A stretch of 64,000 nt of DNA from an uncultured Pelagibacteraceae bacterium. Lineage in GTDB: Bacteria > Pseudomonadota > Alphaproteobacteria > Pelagibacterales > Pelagibacteraceae. Positions 1 to 9,114 of this stretch are shown piece by piece. Location of the stretch: positions 124,001-188,000 of the forward strand of contig CACDZM010000001.1 in assembly GCA_902557215.1 (NCBI GenBank). Direction: 5' to 3'. The notes below the pieces were generated by a model. It was given only the letters and a program-made list of their open reading frames with translations, was not told the origin of the DNA and made no database searches. Positions within the stretch are counted from its first letter, which is position 1; each line of letters begins with the position of its first letter. The position numbers and the translations under genes are program-made.

Positions 1-146
1 AGAATTACTTTTACGTCTAATGACTCAGAAATTTTTTGAATATCTTCACTAGAAAGATCAATTACTGTAATAGAGTGACCTTGTTCACTTAATAATTTAG
101 CTATGGTGAAGCCAACCCTACCAGCGCCACAAATTATGATGTTCAT
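1..146 (-). CDS. trkA: Trk potassium uptake regulator TrkA (N-terminal 48 residues only)
   Basis: Partial gene cut by the window edge; the ATG lies at 146. The visible start begins MNIIICGAGRVGF and continues to a VIDL segment, which is a Rossmann-type NAD-binding fold (GxGxxG at residues 7-12, acidic residue ending beta-2). That is the N-terminus of TrkA, the cytoplasmic NAD-binding subunit that gates Trk potassium uptake. The gene starts one base after the ntrX stop. ntrY-ntrX-trkA is a conserved alphaproteobacterial order, which supports the call beyond the short sequence. Other RCK-domain proteins cannot be excluded from 48 residues alone. Confidence 0.85.
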   Translation of the reverse strand, partial: MNIIICGAGRVGFTIAKLLSEQGHSITVIDLSSEDIQKISESLDVKVI

Positions 147-147
147 T

Positions 148-1503
148 TTAATTAAATTCTTTAATCCCTAAAACTTTTAATTTTCTATGTAAGGCACTTC
201 TTTCCATTCCAACAAAATTTGCAGTTTTGGATATATTTCCATTAAATTTTTTAAGTTGTATAGTTAAATACTCTTTTTCAAACTTTTCTCTAGCCTCTTT
301 TAATGGCACAGAAAGACTATTTTCTCTAATTTTTTCACTTAAATTATCTGTTTTTATTGATTCTTTAATTATATTTGAAACCTTATCTTTTGTATCAGGT
401 TGAAGTATCGCAATTCTTTCAATCATATTTCTTAATTCTCTAACATTTCCAGGCCAAAGATGATTAAGAAGATAACTATTATTCTGATCAATTTCTAATT
501 CTCTAATATTATAATTTTCAGAAATCTTTTTTGAAAAATATTTAATTAACAAAGGAATGTCTGAAATTCTTTGATTTAAAGGATCAATATTTATCTCAAA
601 AACATTTAACCTGTGGTACAGATCTTCTCTAAAATTTCCAAGATTAATCTCGTTTTTAAGACTCTCACTTGACGAACAAATTAATCTTACATCAACATTA
701 ATATCTGTGTTACCATTAATTCTTTTAAACTTTTGGTCAATTAAAACTCTTAAGATTTTTGATTGTATATCTAAAGGAATTTCAGATACTTGTTCAATAA
801 GTAATGTTCCTTTATTTGCTTTTTCTAAAGCTCCGTATGAAATGACACCATTAGATTTTTCCTCTCCAAACAATTCTTGTTCATACTTTGTAGTATCTAA
901 AAGAGCTCCATTTAATATAATAAAAGGTTTTTTATTTCTTTTAGATTTTTTGTGAATTTTTCTTGCAATAAGTTCTTTACCTGAACCAGAAGGTCCATTA
1001 ATAAAAATTCGGCTTTCAGTTTGAGAAATTTTTTCAATTTTATCTCGTATAGAACTGATATTTTTACTATCTCCAATTAAATCATATGAAGAAAACAATT
1101 TTGTTTCATATTCTTTATTTTGTTTTTTTAAATTAAAATTTTCAACAGCCCTGTTAACAAAATTCATTAATCTTTCTTGATCAAAAGGTTTTTCTATAAA
1201 TTCAAATGCTCCGGATTTTAAAGATTTTACTGCCATTTCAATATTTGCATGACCAGAGATTATTATCACAGGAACATCTTTATTTTTTTTTTTAATATGA
1301 GATAATAATTCTATTCCATCATTATCACCTTTATCTAACTTTACATCTATGATTGCAACATCTGGCAATTTTTTATCGATTTCGTTCAAAGCTTGACTAA
1401 AATTAGCAGCTACTCTTGTTTTAAAACCATGATCTGAAATAAGATCATTTAAGATATTTCTTATATCAGCATTATCATCAACAATTAAAATTTCTGCGTT
1501 CAT
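148..1503 (-). CDS. ntrX: NtrX-type response regulator with degenerate AAA+ core
   Basis: Response regulator of the NtrC superfamily, 451 residues. The receiver domain covers about 1-120, with acidic pocket D9/D10, phospho-acceptor D53 and K105. An AAA+ domain covers about 140-380 with a Walker A (GPSGSGKE, 170-177), and a Fis-type helix-turn-helix lies at about 420-446. Two departures are visible. The GAFTGA loop that contacts sigma-54 is absent: residues 211-225 read LFGEEKSNGV then ISYGA. The Walker B acidic pair is LLIEQ (234-238) instead of the usual LFLDE. Loss of GAFTGA is typical of the NtrX branch and implies sigma-54-independent regulation. It overlaps the ntrY stop by 4 bases, so the kinase and regulator are co-transcribed. 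Confidence 0.93.
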   Translation of the reverse strand: MNAEILIVDDNADIRNILNDLISDHGFKTRVAANFSQALNEIDKKLPDVAIIDVKLDKGDNDGIELLSHIKKKNKDVPVIIISGHANIEMAVKSLKSGAFEFIEKPFDQERLMNFVNRAVENFNLKKQNKEYETKLFSSYDLIGDSKNISSIRDKIEKISQTESRIFINGPSGSGKELIARKIHKKSKRNKKPFIILNGALLDTTKYEQELFGEEKSNGVISYGALEKANKGTLLIEQVSEIPLDIQSKILRVLIDQKFKRINGNTDINVDVRLICSSSESLKNEINLGNFREDLYHRLNVFEINIDPLNQRISDIPLLIKYFSKKISENYNIRELEIDQNNSYLLNHLWPGNVRELRNMIERIAILQPDTKDKVSNIIKESIKTDNLSEKIRENSLSVPLKEAREKFEKEYLTIQLKKFNGNISKTANFVGMERSALHRKLKVLGIKEFN

Positions 1504-3284
1504 TTTTTTGAAAAAATAATTTCTATTCTGGCTCCATCATCAATGTTTAAAAATTTAATATTTCCGTTGTGATCATTAACAATTTTATTTACTATTGATA
1601 AACCTAATCCTGTTCCATTTTTTTTGGTCGTAAAGTACGGATTGAGTATATCCTTTATGTTGTTATCTAAAACTCCAAATCCAATTCCGTTGTCATTTAT
1701 GCTTAGATGTATATGATCATCTAAGTCATTTAATTCAATAGAGATTTTTTTATCAAAATCAGTCTTTTTTTCAACTTTTTGATGAATACTTTCAATTGAA
1801 TTTTTTATTAAATTAAAAAAGACCCTACTTAATTGTTCAGGATCACAATTTAATTCTACATGATTTTTATTATTATTGAATTTGATTACAATTGATTTAT
1901 CTAATTCTTTTAAAAGATTAATCGTGTCATTTAATAAAACTACCAGATTATTTTTTTTCATAATAGGTTTTGGCATCCTTGCAAAATCGGAAAATTCATT
2001 AACAAGTTTTTCTATTTGTTTAATTTGATTATTAATAATTTTTAAATTATTTTTGAATTCATCTTCATCTTTTGAAGAAAGATCTTTTGAGAATTTATTC
2101 TTAATTCTGTCAATTGTTAGTTGTATTGGAGTAAGTGGATTTTTAATCTCATGAGCTAATTTTCTAGCTAAACTTCCCCAAGCTTCATGTCTTTCTGTAA
2201 TAATTAATTTTTCTTGTTGATTTCTTAATCGATTAATCATCGAATTAAAATTTTTGTTTAAAATTTCTAAGTCTTTATCAGTTTTAATTTCTGGCACTTT
2301 AGTATCTAAATTTCCCTCTCCAATTGCTGTTGATGCTAAAATTAAATTATTTATTGATCTAAAAAATCTTGAAGAAAATCTAATAGCTATTGTAATAGAT
2401 AAAAACAATAACAACGTAACAATGATAATATAAATTATTGCAAAAGATATTTTGATACCTGTACTTTTTTCTTCAACCGTATAATAAAAATTAATTGCCT
2501 CTTGAGATTCTGTTAAATATTTTGAAATATCTTTTTCTAAAAACTTTACAACATACAAAAACCTATCATCAAAAGCTTGTAGTCGAATAATAGCTGCAGA
2601 CATATTTTCAGGAGCATTAATTATCTTTAAAGGTCTATCATCCTCTAAAACTAATTTTAATGCCCGGTCTAATGGAGGTATATAGTTATTCTTATTTTCT
2701 AAAGACGAAAAAAGAAGATTCTTATTTTCATCGATTATATGTATTTCATCAACATCTCTAATTAATCTTTGGGTATTTAAAAAACGAAAATATTCATTTT
2801 CATTATTATTTAAAAAATTTGCACCTTTATTTATATCAAAAGCTATTAGAACAATATCCGATTGAATTTTATCACGAACTTCATCAACATAACTTTTAGC
2901 TAATTCATAAGAATTATTCACAACAGTTGATACTTTTTTATCAAAATACTTCTCGAGAGCGAAAGAAAATAAAAATAATGAAAAAATAGAGATAATTATT
3001 GAAGGTATTAACGTAAATAAAGAAAAATAGGTTATATATTTTTTATTTGATGTTAATCCGTCTTTATCTATATCAGTTTTAATAGATCTTTTAATTTCAA
3101 TAAAAATAAATACAAATAATAAAAAAAGTAAAAAAATATTTAAAATTAATAAGTATTGTAAATTCTTTTGATTTAATTCTACAAAACTTCTATCTATAAA
3201 TGTTAAAAACGTTAAAAAACCTGTAAATAGTGTGATACTAGATAGAATAATTATGAAAATATTTTTTTTCAAAAATTCAAACAT
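1500..3284 (-). CDS. ntrY: NtrY-type membrane sensor histidine kinase
   Basis: Sensor kinase of 594 residues, shorter than the roughly 750 usual for NtrY. Hydrophobic segments at about 8-30, 44-63, 82-110 and 279-301 bracket a periplasmic sensing region at about 111-278. A HAMP-like linker follows (about 302-355). The phospho-acceptor is H378 in an AHEIKNPLTPI H-box. A C-terminal HATPase carries N-box (NLIKNSIES) and G-box (GTGLGLSIV) motifs. Partner of the adjacent NtrX; the family is linked to nitrogen, redox and envelope signals. The start is 26 bases from the divergent ispDF start. NtrB and NtrC, which usually precede NtrY in alphaproteobacteria, are not here. Confidence 0.92.
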   Translation of the reverse strand: MFEFLKKNIFIIILSSITLFTGFLTFLTFIDRSFVELNQKNLQYLLILNIFLLFLLFVFIFIEIKRSIKTDIDKDGLTSNKKYITYFSLFTLIPSIIISIFSLFLFSFALEKYFDKKVSTVVNNSYELAKSYVDEVRDKIQSDIVLIAFDINKGANFLNNNENEYFRFLNTQRLIRDVDEIHIIDENKNLLFSSLENKNNYIPPLDRALKLVLEDDRPLKIINAPENMSAAIIRLQAFDDRFLYVVKFLEKDISKYLTESQEAINFYYTVEEKSTGIKISFAIIYIIIVTLLLFLSITIAIRFSSRFFRSINNLILASTAIGEGNLDTKVPEIKTDKDLEILNKNFNSMINRLRNQQEKLIITERHEAWGSLARKLAHEIKNPLTPIQLTIDRIKNKFSKDLSSKDEDEFKNNLKIINNQIKQIEKLVNEFSDFARMPKPIMKKNNLVVLLNDTINLLKELDKSIVIKFNNNKNHVELNCDPEQLSRVFFNLIKNSIESIHQKVEKKTDFDKKISIELNDLDDHIHLSINDNGIGFGVLDNNIKDILNPYFTTKKNGTGLGLSIVNKIVNDHNGNIKFLNIDDGARIEIIFSKK

Positions 3285-3310
3285 AATTTAGAATTATAGT
3301 ATTTAAATAA

Positions 3311-4417
3311 ATGAACAACTATTTTGTAATATTAGCAGCTGGAAAAAGTAGAAGATTTAACAACAAATTAGCTAAACAATACTTTGTTTATAAAAATAAG
3401 GAGATTATTGATCATTCAATTGAAAAGGCCTTAAATTCAAAACTTTTTAAACAGATTATAATTGTTACAAATAATTTAAATCGACACAAAAAAAGAAAGT
3501 ACCTCAAATCAGTTAAAATAATAAAAGGTGGCAAAGAAAGATCAGACTCATCTTTAAAAGCCCTAAAATATCTTAGAAAATATAGGCCAAAAAATGTCTT
3601 TATTCATGATGCCGCGAGACCAAATTTTTCAGTAAATCTATTAAAAAAAATTACAAAAAATTTGAAAAATAATAAAGCTGTAGTTCCGGTAGTTAGTTCA
3701 AAAGACTCAATAAAATACAAAGTTAAAGATCAAATTTTCAATTTACAGAGAGAGAATTCTCTATTAACACAAACCCCTCAAGCTTTTAGATTTAATGAAT
3801 TATATAATCTTGCTGTTAAAGAAAAATCTAACGTTAATGATGAAGCCACATTATTTTTAAACAAAGATTATAAAATAAAATTTATTGCAGGTGAAAATTC
3901 AAATAATAAAATTACTTATTTAAATGATATAAAAACATCTAAAACATTTCATGGATTAGGATTTGATATTCATAGATTAGTCAAAAATAAAAAACTTTAT
4001 CTTGGTGGAGCTAAAATACCTTTTCATTCAGGTTTAAAAGGGCATTCTGATGGTGATGTGGTTTTACATTCAATTACTGATGCTATTTTAGGAGCATTAA
4101 GAAGAAAAGATATTGGTACATATTTTACAAATACTAAAAAATATAAAAATATAAGATCGTCAAAAATGTTAAGGCCAGTTATAAAAAATCTTTATAAGTC
4201 AAATTTTTCTATAAATAATTTAGATATTAATTTAATCTGTGAACAACCGAAAGTATCAATATATAGAACTAGAATAGTCAACTCTATATCTAAAATCACA
4301 AATATAAAAAAAGGTTTGATTAATCTTAAAGGTAAAACTGTAGAGAAATTAGGTTTAATAGGAAAAGAAAAAGCAATTGCTTGTGAAGTAATAATTTCAA
4401 TCACAAAATATGATTAA
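3311..4417 (+). CDS. ispDF: Bifunctional IspD/IspF enzyme of the MEP isoprenoid pathway
   Basis: Fusion of two MEP-pathway enzymes, as in many alphaproteobacteria. Residues 1 to about 210 are IspD (MEP cytidylyltransferase), with the nucleotide-binding AAGKSRRF stretch and AKQYF. Residues about 213-368 are IspF (MEcPP synthase), with metal-binding GFDIH (217-221) and GHSDGD. The IspF loop that usually reads FPPxDxxxKGxDS is here FTNTKKYKNI plus RSS, an unusual divergence. The C-terminal KLGLIGKEKAIACEV fits IspF. The product feeds undecaprenyl and quinone synthesis; dxr and uppS are also in this window. The last 8 bases overlap pgpA. Confidence 0.95.
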   Translation: MNNYFVILAAGKSRRFNNKLAKQYFVYKNKEIIDHSIEKALNSKLFKQIIIVTNNLNRHKKRKYLKSVKIIKGGKERSDSSLKALKYLRKYRPKNVFIHDAARPNFSVNLLKKITKNLKNNKAVVPVVSSKDSIKYKVKDQIFNLQRENSLLTQTPQAFRFNELYNLAVKEKSNVNDEATLFLNKDYKIKFIAGENSNNKITYLNDIKTSKTFHGLGFDIHRLVKNKKLYLGGAKIPFHSGLKGHSDGDVVLHSITDAILGALRRKDIGTYFTNTKKYKNIRSSKMLRPVIKNLYKSNFSINNLDINLICEQPKVSIYRTRIVNSISKITNIKKGLINLKGKTVEKLGLIGKEKAIACEVIISITKYD

Positions 4418-4913
4418 AAAAATTAATACTTTATTTGTAACAATGTTAGGTTTGGGAAGAATCCCGAAAATTCCTGGAACTTTCGGATCATTAGCAACTG
4501 TAATTTTGTTATATATTTTTTTTCATGTATTAGATTTGTCCTTAATTCTAATATTTGTATTTTTAATAGTTATCTTTGTTTTTTCTTTTAAAGCAGTTGC
4601 GTTACATATTAAAGATAATGCAAACAAAGATCCAAAAGAAGTTGTTATTGATGAGTTTATTGGTCAATCGATACCAATATTTATGTATGAGATTTCTCAT
4701 GGTACAGAAAAATCTTTTGATGAAGCAATCATTTTTTATGGTGTTTGTTTTATTTTATTTAGGTTTTTTGACATAGTAAAACCATTTCCAGTAAATTTTT
4801 TTGATAAAAAATTTAAAAATAGTTTTGGTGTAATCATGGATGATATTTGTGCTGGTTTTTATGTTGTTTTATCATTAATTTGTTTTATGGTTTTTAAAAA
4901 TTATTTTATTTAA
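4410..4913 (+). CDS. pgpA: Phosphatidylglycerophosphatase A
   Basis: Integral membrane phosphatase of 167 residues that converts phosphatidylglycerol phosphate to phosphatidylglycerol. The family motifs GRIPKIPGTFGSL near the N-terminus, VIDEFIGQ in the middle and RFFDIVKPFPVNFFD then MDDICAGFY near the C-terminus are all present. Three to four hydrophobic segments surround them. The gene overlaps ispDF by 8 bases, and its final A is shared with the cinA start (TAATG), so the three form one transcription unit. Confidence 0.93.
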   Translation: MIKKINTLFVTMLGLGRIPKIPGTFGSLATVILLYIFFHVLDLSLILIFVFLIVIFVFSFKAVALHIKDNANKDPKEVVIDEFIGQSIPIFMYEISHGTEKSFDEAIIFYGVCFILFRFFDIVKPFPVNFFDKKFKNSFGVIMDDICAGFYVVLSLICFMVFKNYFI

Positions 4914-5374
4914 TGCAAACTTTAGTAAAGTTATTGACCAAAAAAAAACTTAAAATTTCATTTGCAGAATCATGTACAGGAGGTTTATTAGCTAGTGCTA
5001 TTACTTCGATTAGTGGTGCATCAAAAGTTTTTAATTTAGGTCTAGTCACCTACTCTAACGAAGCCAAAATTAAGGTTTTAAAAGTCAATAAGAATATAAT
5101 TAGAAAATATGGTGCTGTAAGTCATGAGTGTTGTTCAGCAATGGTTAAAAATTTATCTAAAATATCTAAAGCAAATATCAACATCTCGATAACTGGCATT
5201 GCAGGACCCAAAGGCGGCACCAAACAAAAGCCAGTTGGCCTAGTTTTCATTGGAGTTAAAAAAGGTAAGAAAATACAAATAAATAGATGTATATTTAAAT
5301 GCAAAAACAGGTCTTCAATACAAAAAGCTACAGTTAGAAAAGCATTAAATTTAGTTCTTAGAGCTGCCAAATAG
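4913..5374 (+). CDS. pncC: Nicotinamide-nucleotide amidohydrolase, stand-alone CinA C-terminal domain
   Basis: A 153-residue protein covering only the CinA C-terminal domain (PncC/YgaD type), which deamidates NMN to nicotinate mononucleotide in pyridine-nucleotide salvage. Typical motifs are FAESCTGGLLASAIT near residue 17, VTYSNEAKI, GAVSHE and ITGIAGPKGGT. The N-terminal CinA/COG1058 domain is absent, as in many proteobacteria. Its 3' end overlaps the convergent coq10-like gene by 24 bases, leaving no room for an intergenic terminator. Confidence 0.92.
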   Translation: MQTLVKLLTKKKLKISFAESCTGGLLASAITSISGASKVFNLGLVTYSNEAKIKVLKVNKNIIRKYGAVSHECCSAMVKNLSKISKANINISITGIAGPKGGTKQKPVGLVFIGVKKGKKIQINRCIFKCKNRSSIQKATVRKALNLVLRAAK

Positions 5375-5809
5375 CTCTTCTGCTCTCTTCTGGAATGCAT
5401 CAGCTATTTTCTCTAATCCAAATTGAAATGAAACTACCATCAATGAATTCAAAAATTTATTTTTAATTTCAAAGTCAATATCAAAAGTAATCTCCGTAAT
5501 TCCTTTTTTTTTATTTGTAAATGTCCAATTATTAGACAAATGATTTAAAGGACCCTCAATATTTTTGACAAATATTGTATCTTTGTTTTTGTCAAAGACC
5601 ACATCACTTTTATAAGTATCTTTAAATGGTCCTTTTCCAATAGTTAAGTCTGCAATTATTTTTGTTAAATCACCTTCATTTTTGTTTTCATAAACTTTAG
5701 CATCAAAACAAAAAGGAACAAACTCTGGATATTTTTCAATATCTAAAACTAATTTAATTAAGTTGTCTTTTTTGCATTCAATTAATCGCTTAACCGAAGC
5801 TTTGGGCAT
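5351..5809 (-). CDS. Coq10/START-domain ubiquinone-binding protein (RatA-like)
   Basis: A 152-residue polyketide-cyclase/START-like protein of the COQ10/RatA family. The N-terminus ([34 protein letters not shown]) has the typical 'vYpefvPfC' signature, followed by an alternating beta-sheet region. Family members bind ubiquinone intermediates and help quinone delivery; some are annotated as ribosome-association toxins. Position directly behind lipA is conserved in alphaproteobacteria and favours the Coq10 role. Its stop lies inside the convergent pncC gene. Confidence 0.85.
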   Translation of the reverse strand: MPKASVKRLIECKKDNLIKLVLDIEKYPEFVPFCFDAKVYENKNEGDLTKIIADLTIGKGPFKDTYKSDVVFDKNKDTIFVKNIEGPLNHLSNNWTFTNKKKGITEITFDIDFEIKNKFLNSLMVVSFQFGLEKIADAFQKRAEELFGSSKN

Positions 5810-6741
5810 TAATGACTATTAATTCTATTTTGTTTAAGTTTAGCGAAATCTTCATCTGCATGATAGGAGGATCTTGTTAAAGGTGATGACGATACTAAAA
5901 GAAAGCCTTTTGATTTTGCAATTTTTTCTAATTCTTTAAATTCATCAGGATGATAATATCTTTCAAGAGGATGATGTTTAACTGATGGCTGTAGATATTG
6001 ACCAATGGTTATAAAGTCAACATTTGCAGATCTCAAGTCATCCATAACTTGAATTATCTCATCAATTTTCTCACCAAGTCCAACCATTATTCCAGATTTA
6101 GTAAAGACCTTTTTATTTTCGTTTTTTACATTTTTAAGCAACTCAAGTGATGCAAAATACCTTGCGCCTGGTCTAACCTTTAAATAAAGTCTTGGTACTG
6201 TTTCTATATTATGATTGAATACATCTAAATCAGCTTCGAGTAACTTTTTATAAGACTCACCTTTTCTTAGAAAATCTGGAGTGAGAACCTCAATTGTAGT
6301 ATCCGGATTCTTTTTTCTTGTAGTGTCAACAACTTTTTTGAAATGATTTGAGCCTCCATCAGGTAAATCATCTCTATCAACTGATGTTATAACTACATGC
6401 CTCAAATCTAGTTTTTTTACTGCATTAGCTATTTTTATATCCTCAAATGGATCTAATTTTTCAGGTTTTCCAGTTTTTACATCACAAAAACCACACGCTC
6501 GAGTGCATGTATCACCCATTATCATGAAAGTAGCATGTCTTTTGCTCCAACATTCTGTAATATTTGGACAATTGGCTTCTTGGCAAACAGTCACGAGGTT
6601 ACTTTTATTAACGACTGTTTTTGTAATAAAAAACTCTTTACTGTTAATTAGCCGCGATCTGATCCAATCTGGTTTCTTTTTGATTGGATTTATAGGATTT
6701 TTTACTTTTTCAGGATGTCTAGGTTTTATAATTTTTTCCAT
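5809..6741 (-). CDS. lipA: Lipoyl synthase
   Basis: Radical-SAM enzyme of 310 residues that inserts two sulfurs into octanoyl groups on 2-oxoacid dehydrogenases and GcvH. Both cluster motifs are intact: the auxiliary CX4CX5C ([12 protein letters not shown]) and the radical-SAM CX3CX2C (CTRACGFC). The C-terminal RSSYHAD supplies the conserved serine ligand. Flanked by the ftsB-like gene upstream (shares one base) and coq10-like downstream. In many alphaproteobacteria the pyruvate dehydrogenase genes sit between ftsB and lipA; they are missing here. Confidence 0.97.
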   Translation of the reverse strand: MEKIIKPRHPEKVKNPINPIKKKPDWIRSRLINSKEFFITKTVVNKSNLVTVCQEANCPNITECWSKRHATFMIMGDTCTRACGFCDVKTGKPEKLDPFEDIKIANAVKKLDLRHVVITSVDRDDLPDGGSNHFKKVVDTTRKKNPDTTIEVLTPDFLRKGESYKKLLEADLDVFNHNIETVPRLYLKVRPGARYFASLELLKNVKNENKKVFTKSGIMVGLGEKIDEIIQVMDDLRSANVDFITIGQYLQPSVKHHPLERYYHPDEFKELEKIAKSKGFLLVSSSPLTRSSYHADEDFAKLKQNRINSH

Positions 6742-7034
6742 TATCTTTTTAAAATATAAATTTTTTCATTTTTCTTTCCAAATAAGAATCTTTCTCTAAT
6801 AAGAATTTCAACATAATCAAGATCTAGATTGTCACTTAATAACGAATTTCTAAAATCCAAGTCATTAATTTGATTAATTAAAGAAAGTTCCTTATTTTTA
6901 AGATTTTTTAAAGTTTCTTTTTTATCAAAATATGAGATTAGTCCTCTTTGACCAGATAATAAATTAAATAGAAAATATAATAATAAAAATATAAAACCTA
7001 ATAAAAAATAATTATTTTTTATTTTTTTTAACAT
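6741..7034 (-). CDS. ftsB: Septum formation initiator, FtsB/DivIC family
   Basis: A 97-residue bitopic protein. A short basic cytoplasmic start is followed by one transmembrane helix (about 9-27), then a coiled-coil rich in Leu, Lys and Asn (about 37-70), and the family end motif '[23 protein letters not shown]'-like. FtsB bridges FtsL and FtsQ in the divisome. The gene sits directly downstream of eno (shared base), the conserved proteobacterial position of ftsB. FtsL/FtsQ are not in the window. Confidence 0.85.
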   Translation of the reverse strand: MLKKIKNNYFLLGFIFLLLYFLFNLLSGQRGLISYFDKKETLKNLKNKELSLINQINDLDFRNSLLSDNLDLDYVEILIRERFLFGKKNEKIYILKR

Positions 7035-8290
7035 TAAACAATTTTATTCATTCTAGCATTTTTTCCAAGATGTTCTTCAATACGAATCAGCTGATTATAT
7101 TTTGCCACTCTTTCAGATCTTGCTAAAGATCCAGTTTTGATTTGATTTGAATTGGTTCCAACAGCAAAATCAGCTATAAATGTGTCTTCACTATCGCCTG
7201 ATCTATGAGAAATTATTGTTTTAAAGCCAATGATTTGTGCAAACTTAATCACATCCAGTGTTTCTGAGACAGTCCCTATTTGATTCAATTTTATTAAAAT
7301 TGCATTAGATGATAAATTTAAAAAACCTTTTTTTAATCTTTCTAAATTTGTAACATAAAGATCATCACCAACTATTTGCACATTTTTAATTGATTTCATT
7401 AATTTACTCCAAGAAAACCAATCATTTTCAGCAAAAGGATCTTCTATTGATTTAATTTTATATCTATTAATTAATTTCTTATATTCTTGAATGGATTTAT
7501 TAACTGATAAGTATTTTTTTGAATGTATCGAATATTTATTTTTTTTAAATAATTCATTAGCTGCAACATCTAAACAAATCGAAACATCCTTTCCATTTAC
7601 AAATCCTGATTTTTTTATAGCTAATACAATCAAATCTAAAGCCTGATTATTGCTGCTGATCATTGGTGCAAAACCGCCTTCGTCTCCTACTGATGTAGAT
7701 AAATTTTTATTTTTAATAATCTTACTTAAGTTTTTAATCACTAAGTAACAAATTCTCATTGCCTCAGAAAAATTTTTTGCCTTATCAGGTCTAATCATAA
7801 ATTCTTGTATCCTCAAACCATTATTGGCATGAGCTCCACCATTAATTATATTCATTAATGGGTAAGGTAATTGAAATTTATTTTTAATTAAAAAAGACTT
7901 ATATAAAGGTATCTTTTTTAATTTCGCAGAAAGTTTTTTGACAGCTATAGAAACAGCTAAAATTGAATTAGCTCCTAAATTATTTTTTTGTTTTGTTCCA
8001 TCTAGATTAATCATTAATGAATCAACTCTCTCTTGGTTATGAACATTCTGACCCTTTAATTTTTTAGAAATCTTTGTATTAACTAAATTAATTGCATCTA
8101 AAACACTTTTTCCTAAATATCTTTTGTTATTCTCGTCTCTCTTTTCAAAAGCCTCGAAAGTTCCTGTCGATGCACCAGATGGGCAAATTGCTGAAGCGCT
8201 ATTATTTTTTGTAAATACTTCAGCCTCTATTGTTGGGTTGCCCCTACTATCAAAAACTTGACGTGCTTTTACTTTTAATATTTTACTCAC
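7034..8290 (-). CDS. eno: Enolase
   Basis: Glycolytic 2-phosphoglycerate dehydratase, 418 residues, close to family length. The N-terminal capping motif ARQVFDSRGNPTIEAEV, the catalytic lid region GASTGTFEA, metal-binding SVGDEGGFAP, SIEDPFAENDW and the C-terminal SHRSGDSEDTFIADF are all present. The start overlaps the kdsA stop by one base. The eno-ftsB-kdsA-pyrG-secG-tpiA order is typical for alphaproteobacteria. Confidence 0.97.
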   Translation of the reverse strand: MSKILKVKARQVFDSRGNPTIEAEVFTKNNSASAICPSGASTGTFEAFEKRDENNKRYLGKSVLDAINLVNTKISKKLKGQNVHNQERVDSLMINLDGTKQKNNLGANSILAVSIAVKKLSAKLKKIPLYKSFLIKNKFQLPYPLMNIINGGAHANNGLRIQEFMIRPDKAKNFSEAMRICYLVIKNLSKIIKNKNLSTSVGDEGGFAPMISSNNQALDLIVLAIKKSGFVNGKDVSICLDVAANELFKKNKYSIHSKKYLSVNKSIQEYKKLINRYKIKSIEDPFAENDWFSWSKLMKSIKNVQIVGDDLYVTNLERLKKGFLNLSSNAILIKLNQIGTVSETLDVIKFAQIIGFKTIISHRSGDSEDTFIADFAVGTNSNQIKTGSLARSERVAKYNQLIRIEEHLGKNARMNKIV

Positions 8291-9114
8291 TAATTTTTTA
8301 TGAAATTATCTATATCTGTAAGTTGTTTTAGCAAATTTTCTAATTTATTTAACGGGATCATATTAGGACCATCCGAGGGAGCGTTATCGGGGTCTTGATG
8401 AGTTTCAATAAATACTCCTGCAACACCTACAGCTACAGCTGCTCTTGCTAAATGTTCTACAAATTCTCTTTGACCTCCACTTTCTTCCCCTAATCCTCCT
8501 GGCTGCTGAACAGAGTGAGTAGCATCAAAAATAACTGGGTAACCATTTTTTGCCATTATAGGTAAAGATCTCATATCTGAAACAAGAGTATTATAGCCAA
8601 AACTAACTCCTCTTTCTGTAACCAAAATATTTTTATTTCCAGACTCTGAAATTTTTTTAGTTACATTAACCATATCCCAAGGAGCTAAAAATTGTCCTTT
8701 TTTAACATTAATAATTTTATTTGTTTTTGCTGCAGCAATTAACAAGTCAGTTTGTCTACATAAGAATGCAGGAATTTGGATTACATCTACATGTTCACTG
8801 ATTATAGAACATTGTTCTACGTTATGAATGTCGGTCAATATTGGTAAACTCAATTCTTTCTTAATTTTATCAAATACTGTTAGCGATGCATCGAGACCAA
8901 CTCCACGTTTACTTTTGAGACTTGTTCTGTTTGCTTTATCAAAAGAGGTTTTGTAAATAAATCCAAGCTTAAATTTATTAGTAATTTCTTGTATTTTTCC
9001 AGCCATATCCAATGCATGCTGTTCGCTTTCAAGCTGACAAGGCCCAGCAATAATACAAATTTTACTATTATTTGAAATTTCTATTTTTCCACAATTTACT
9101 TTAATACTACTCAT
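8290..9114 (-). CDS. kdsA: 3-deoxy-D-manno-octulosonate 8-phosphate synthase
   Basis: Condenses phosphoenolpyruvate with arabinose 5-phosphate to give Kdo-8-P for the lipopolysaccharide inner core; 274 residues. Motifs seen are [45 protein letters not shown] and [12 protein letters not shown], all diagnostic of KdsA rather than DAHP synthase. It overlaps pyrG by 4 bases. Together with the lpx genes it shows that the organism builds Kdo-lipid A. Confidence 0.97.
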   Translation of the reverse strand: MSSIKVNCGKIEISNNSKICIIAGPCQLESEQHALDMAGKIQEITNKFKLGFIYKTSFDKANRTSLKSKRGVGLDASLTVFDKIKKELSLPILTDIHNVEQCSIISEHVDVIQIPAFLCRQTDLLIAAAKTNKIINVKKGQFLAPWDMVNVTKKISESGNKNILVTERGVSFGYNTLVSDMRSLPIMAKNGYPVIFDATHSVQQPGGLGEESGGQREFVEHLARAAVAVGVAGVFIETHQDPDNAPSDGPNMIPLNKLENLLKQLTDIDNFIKN

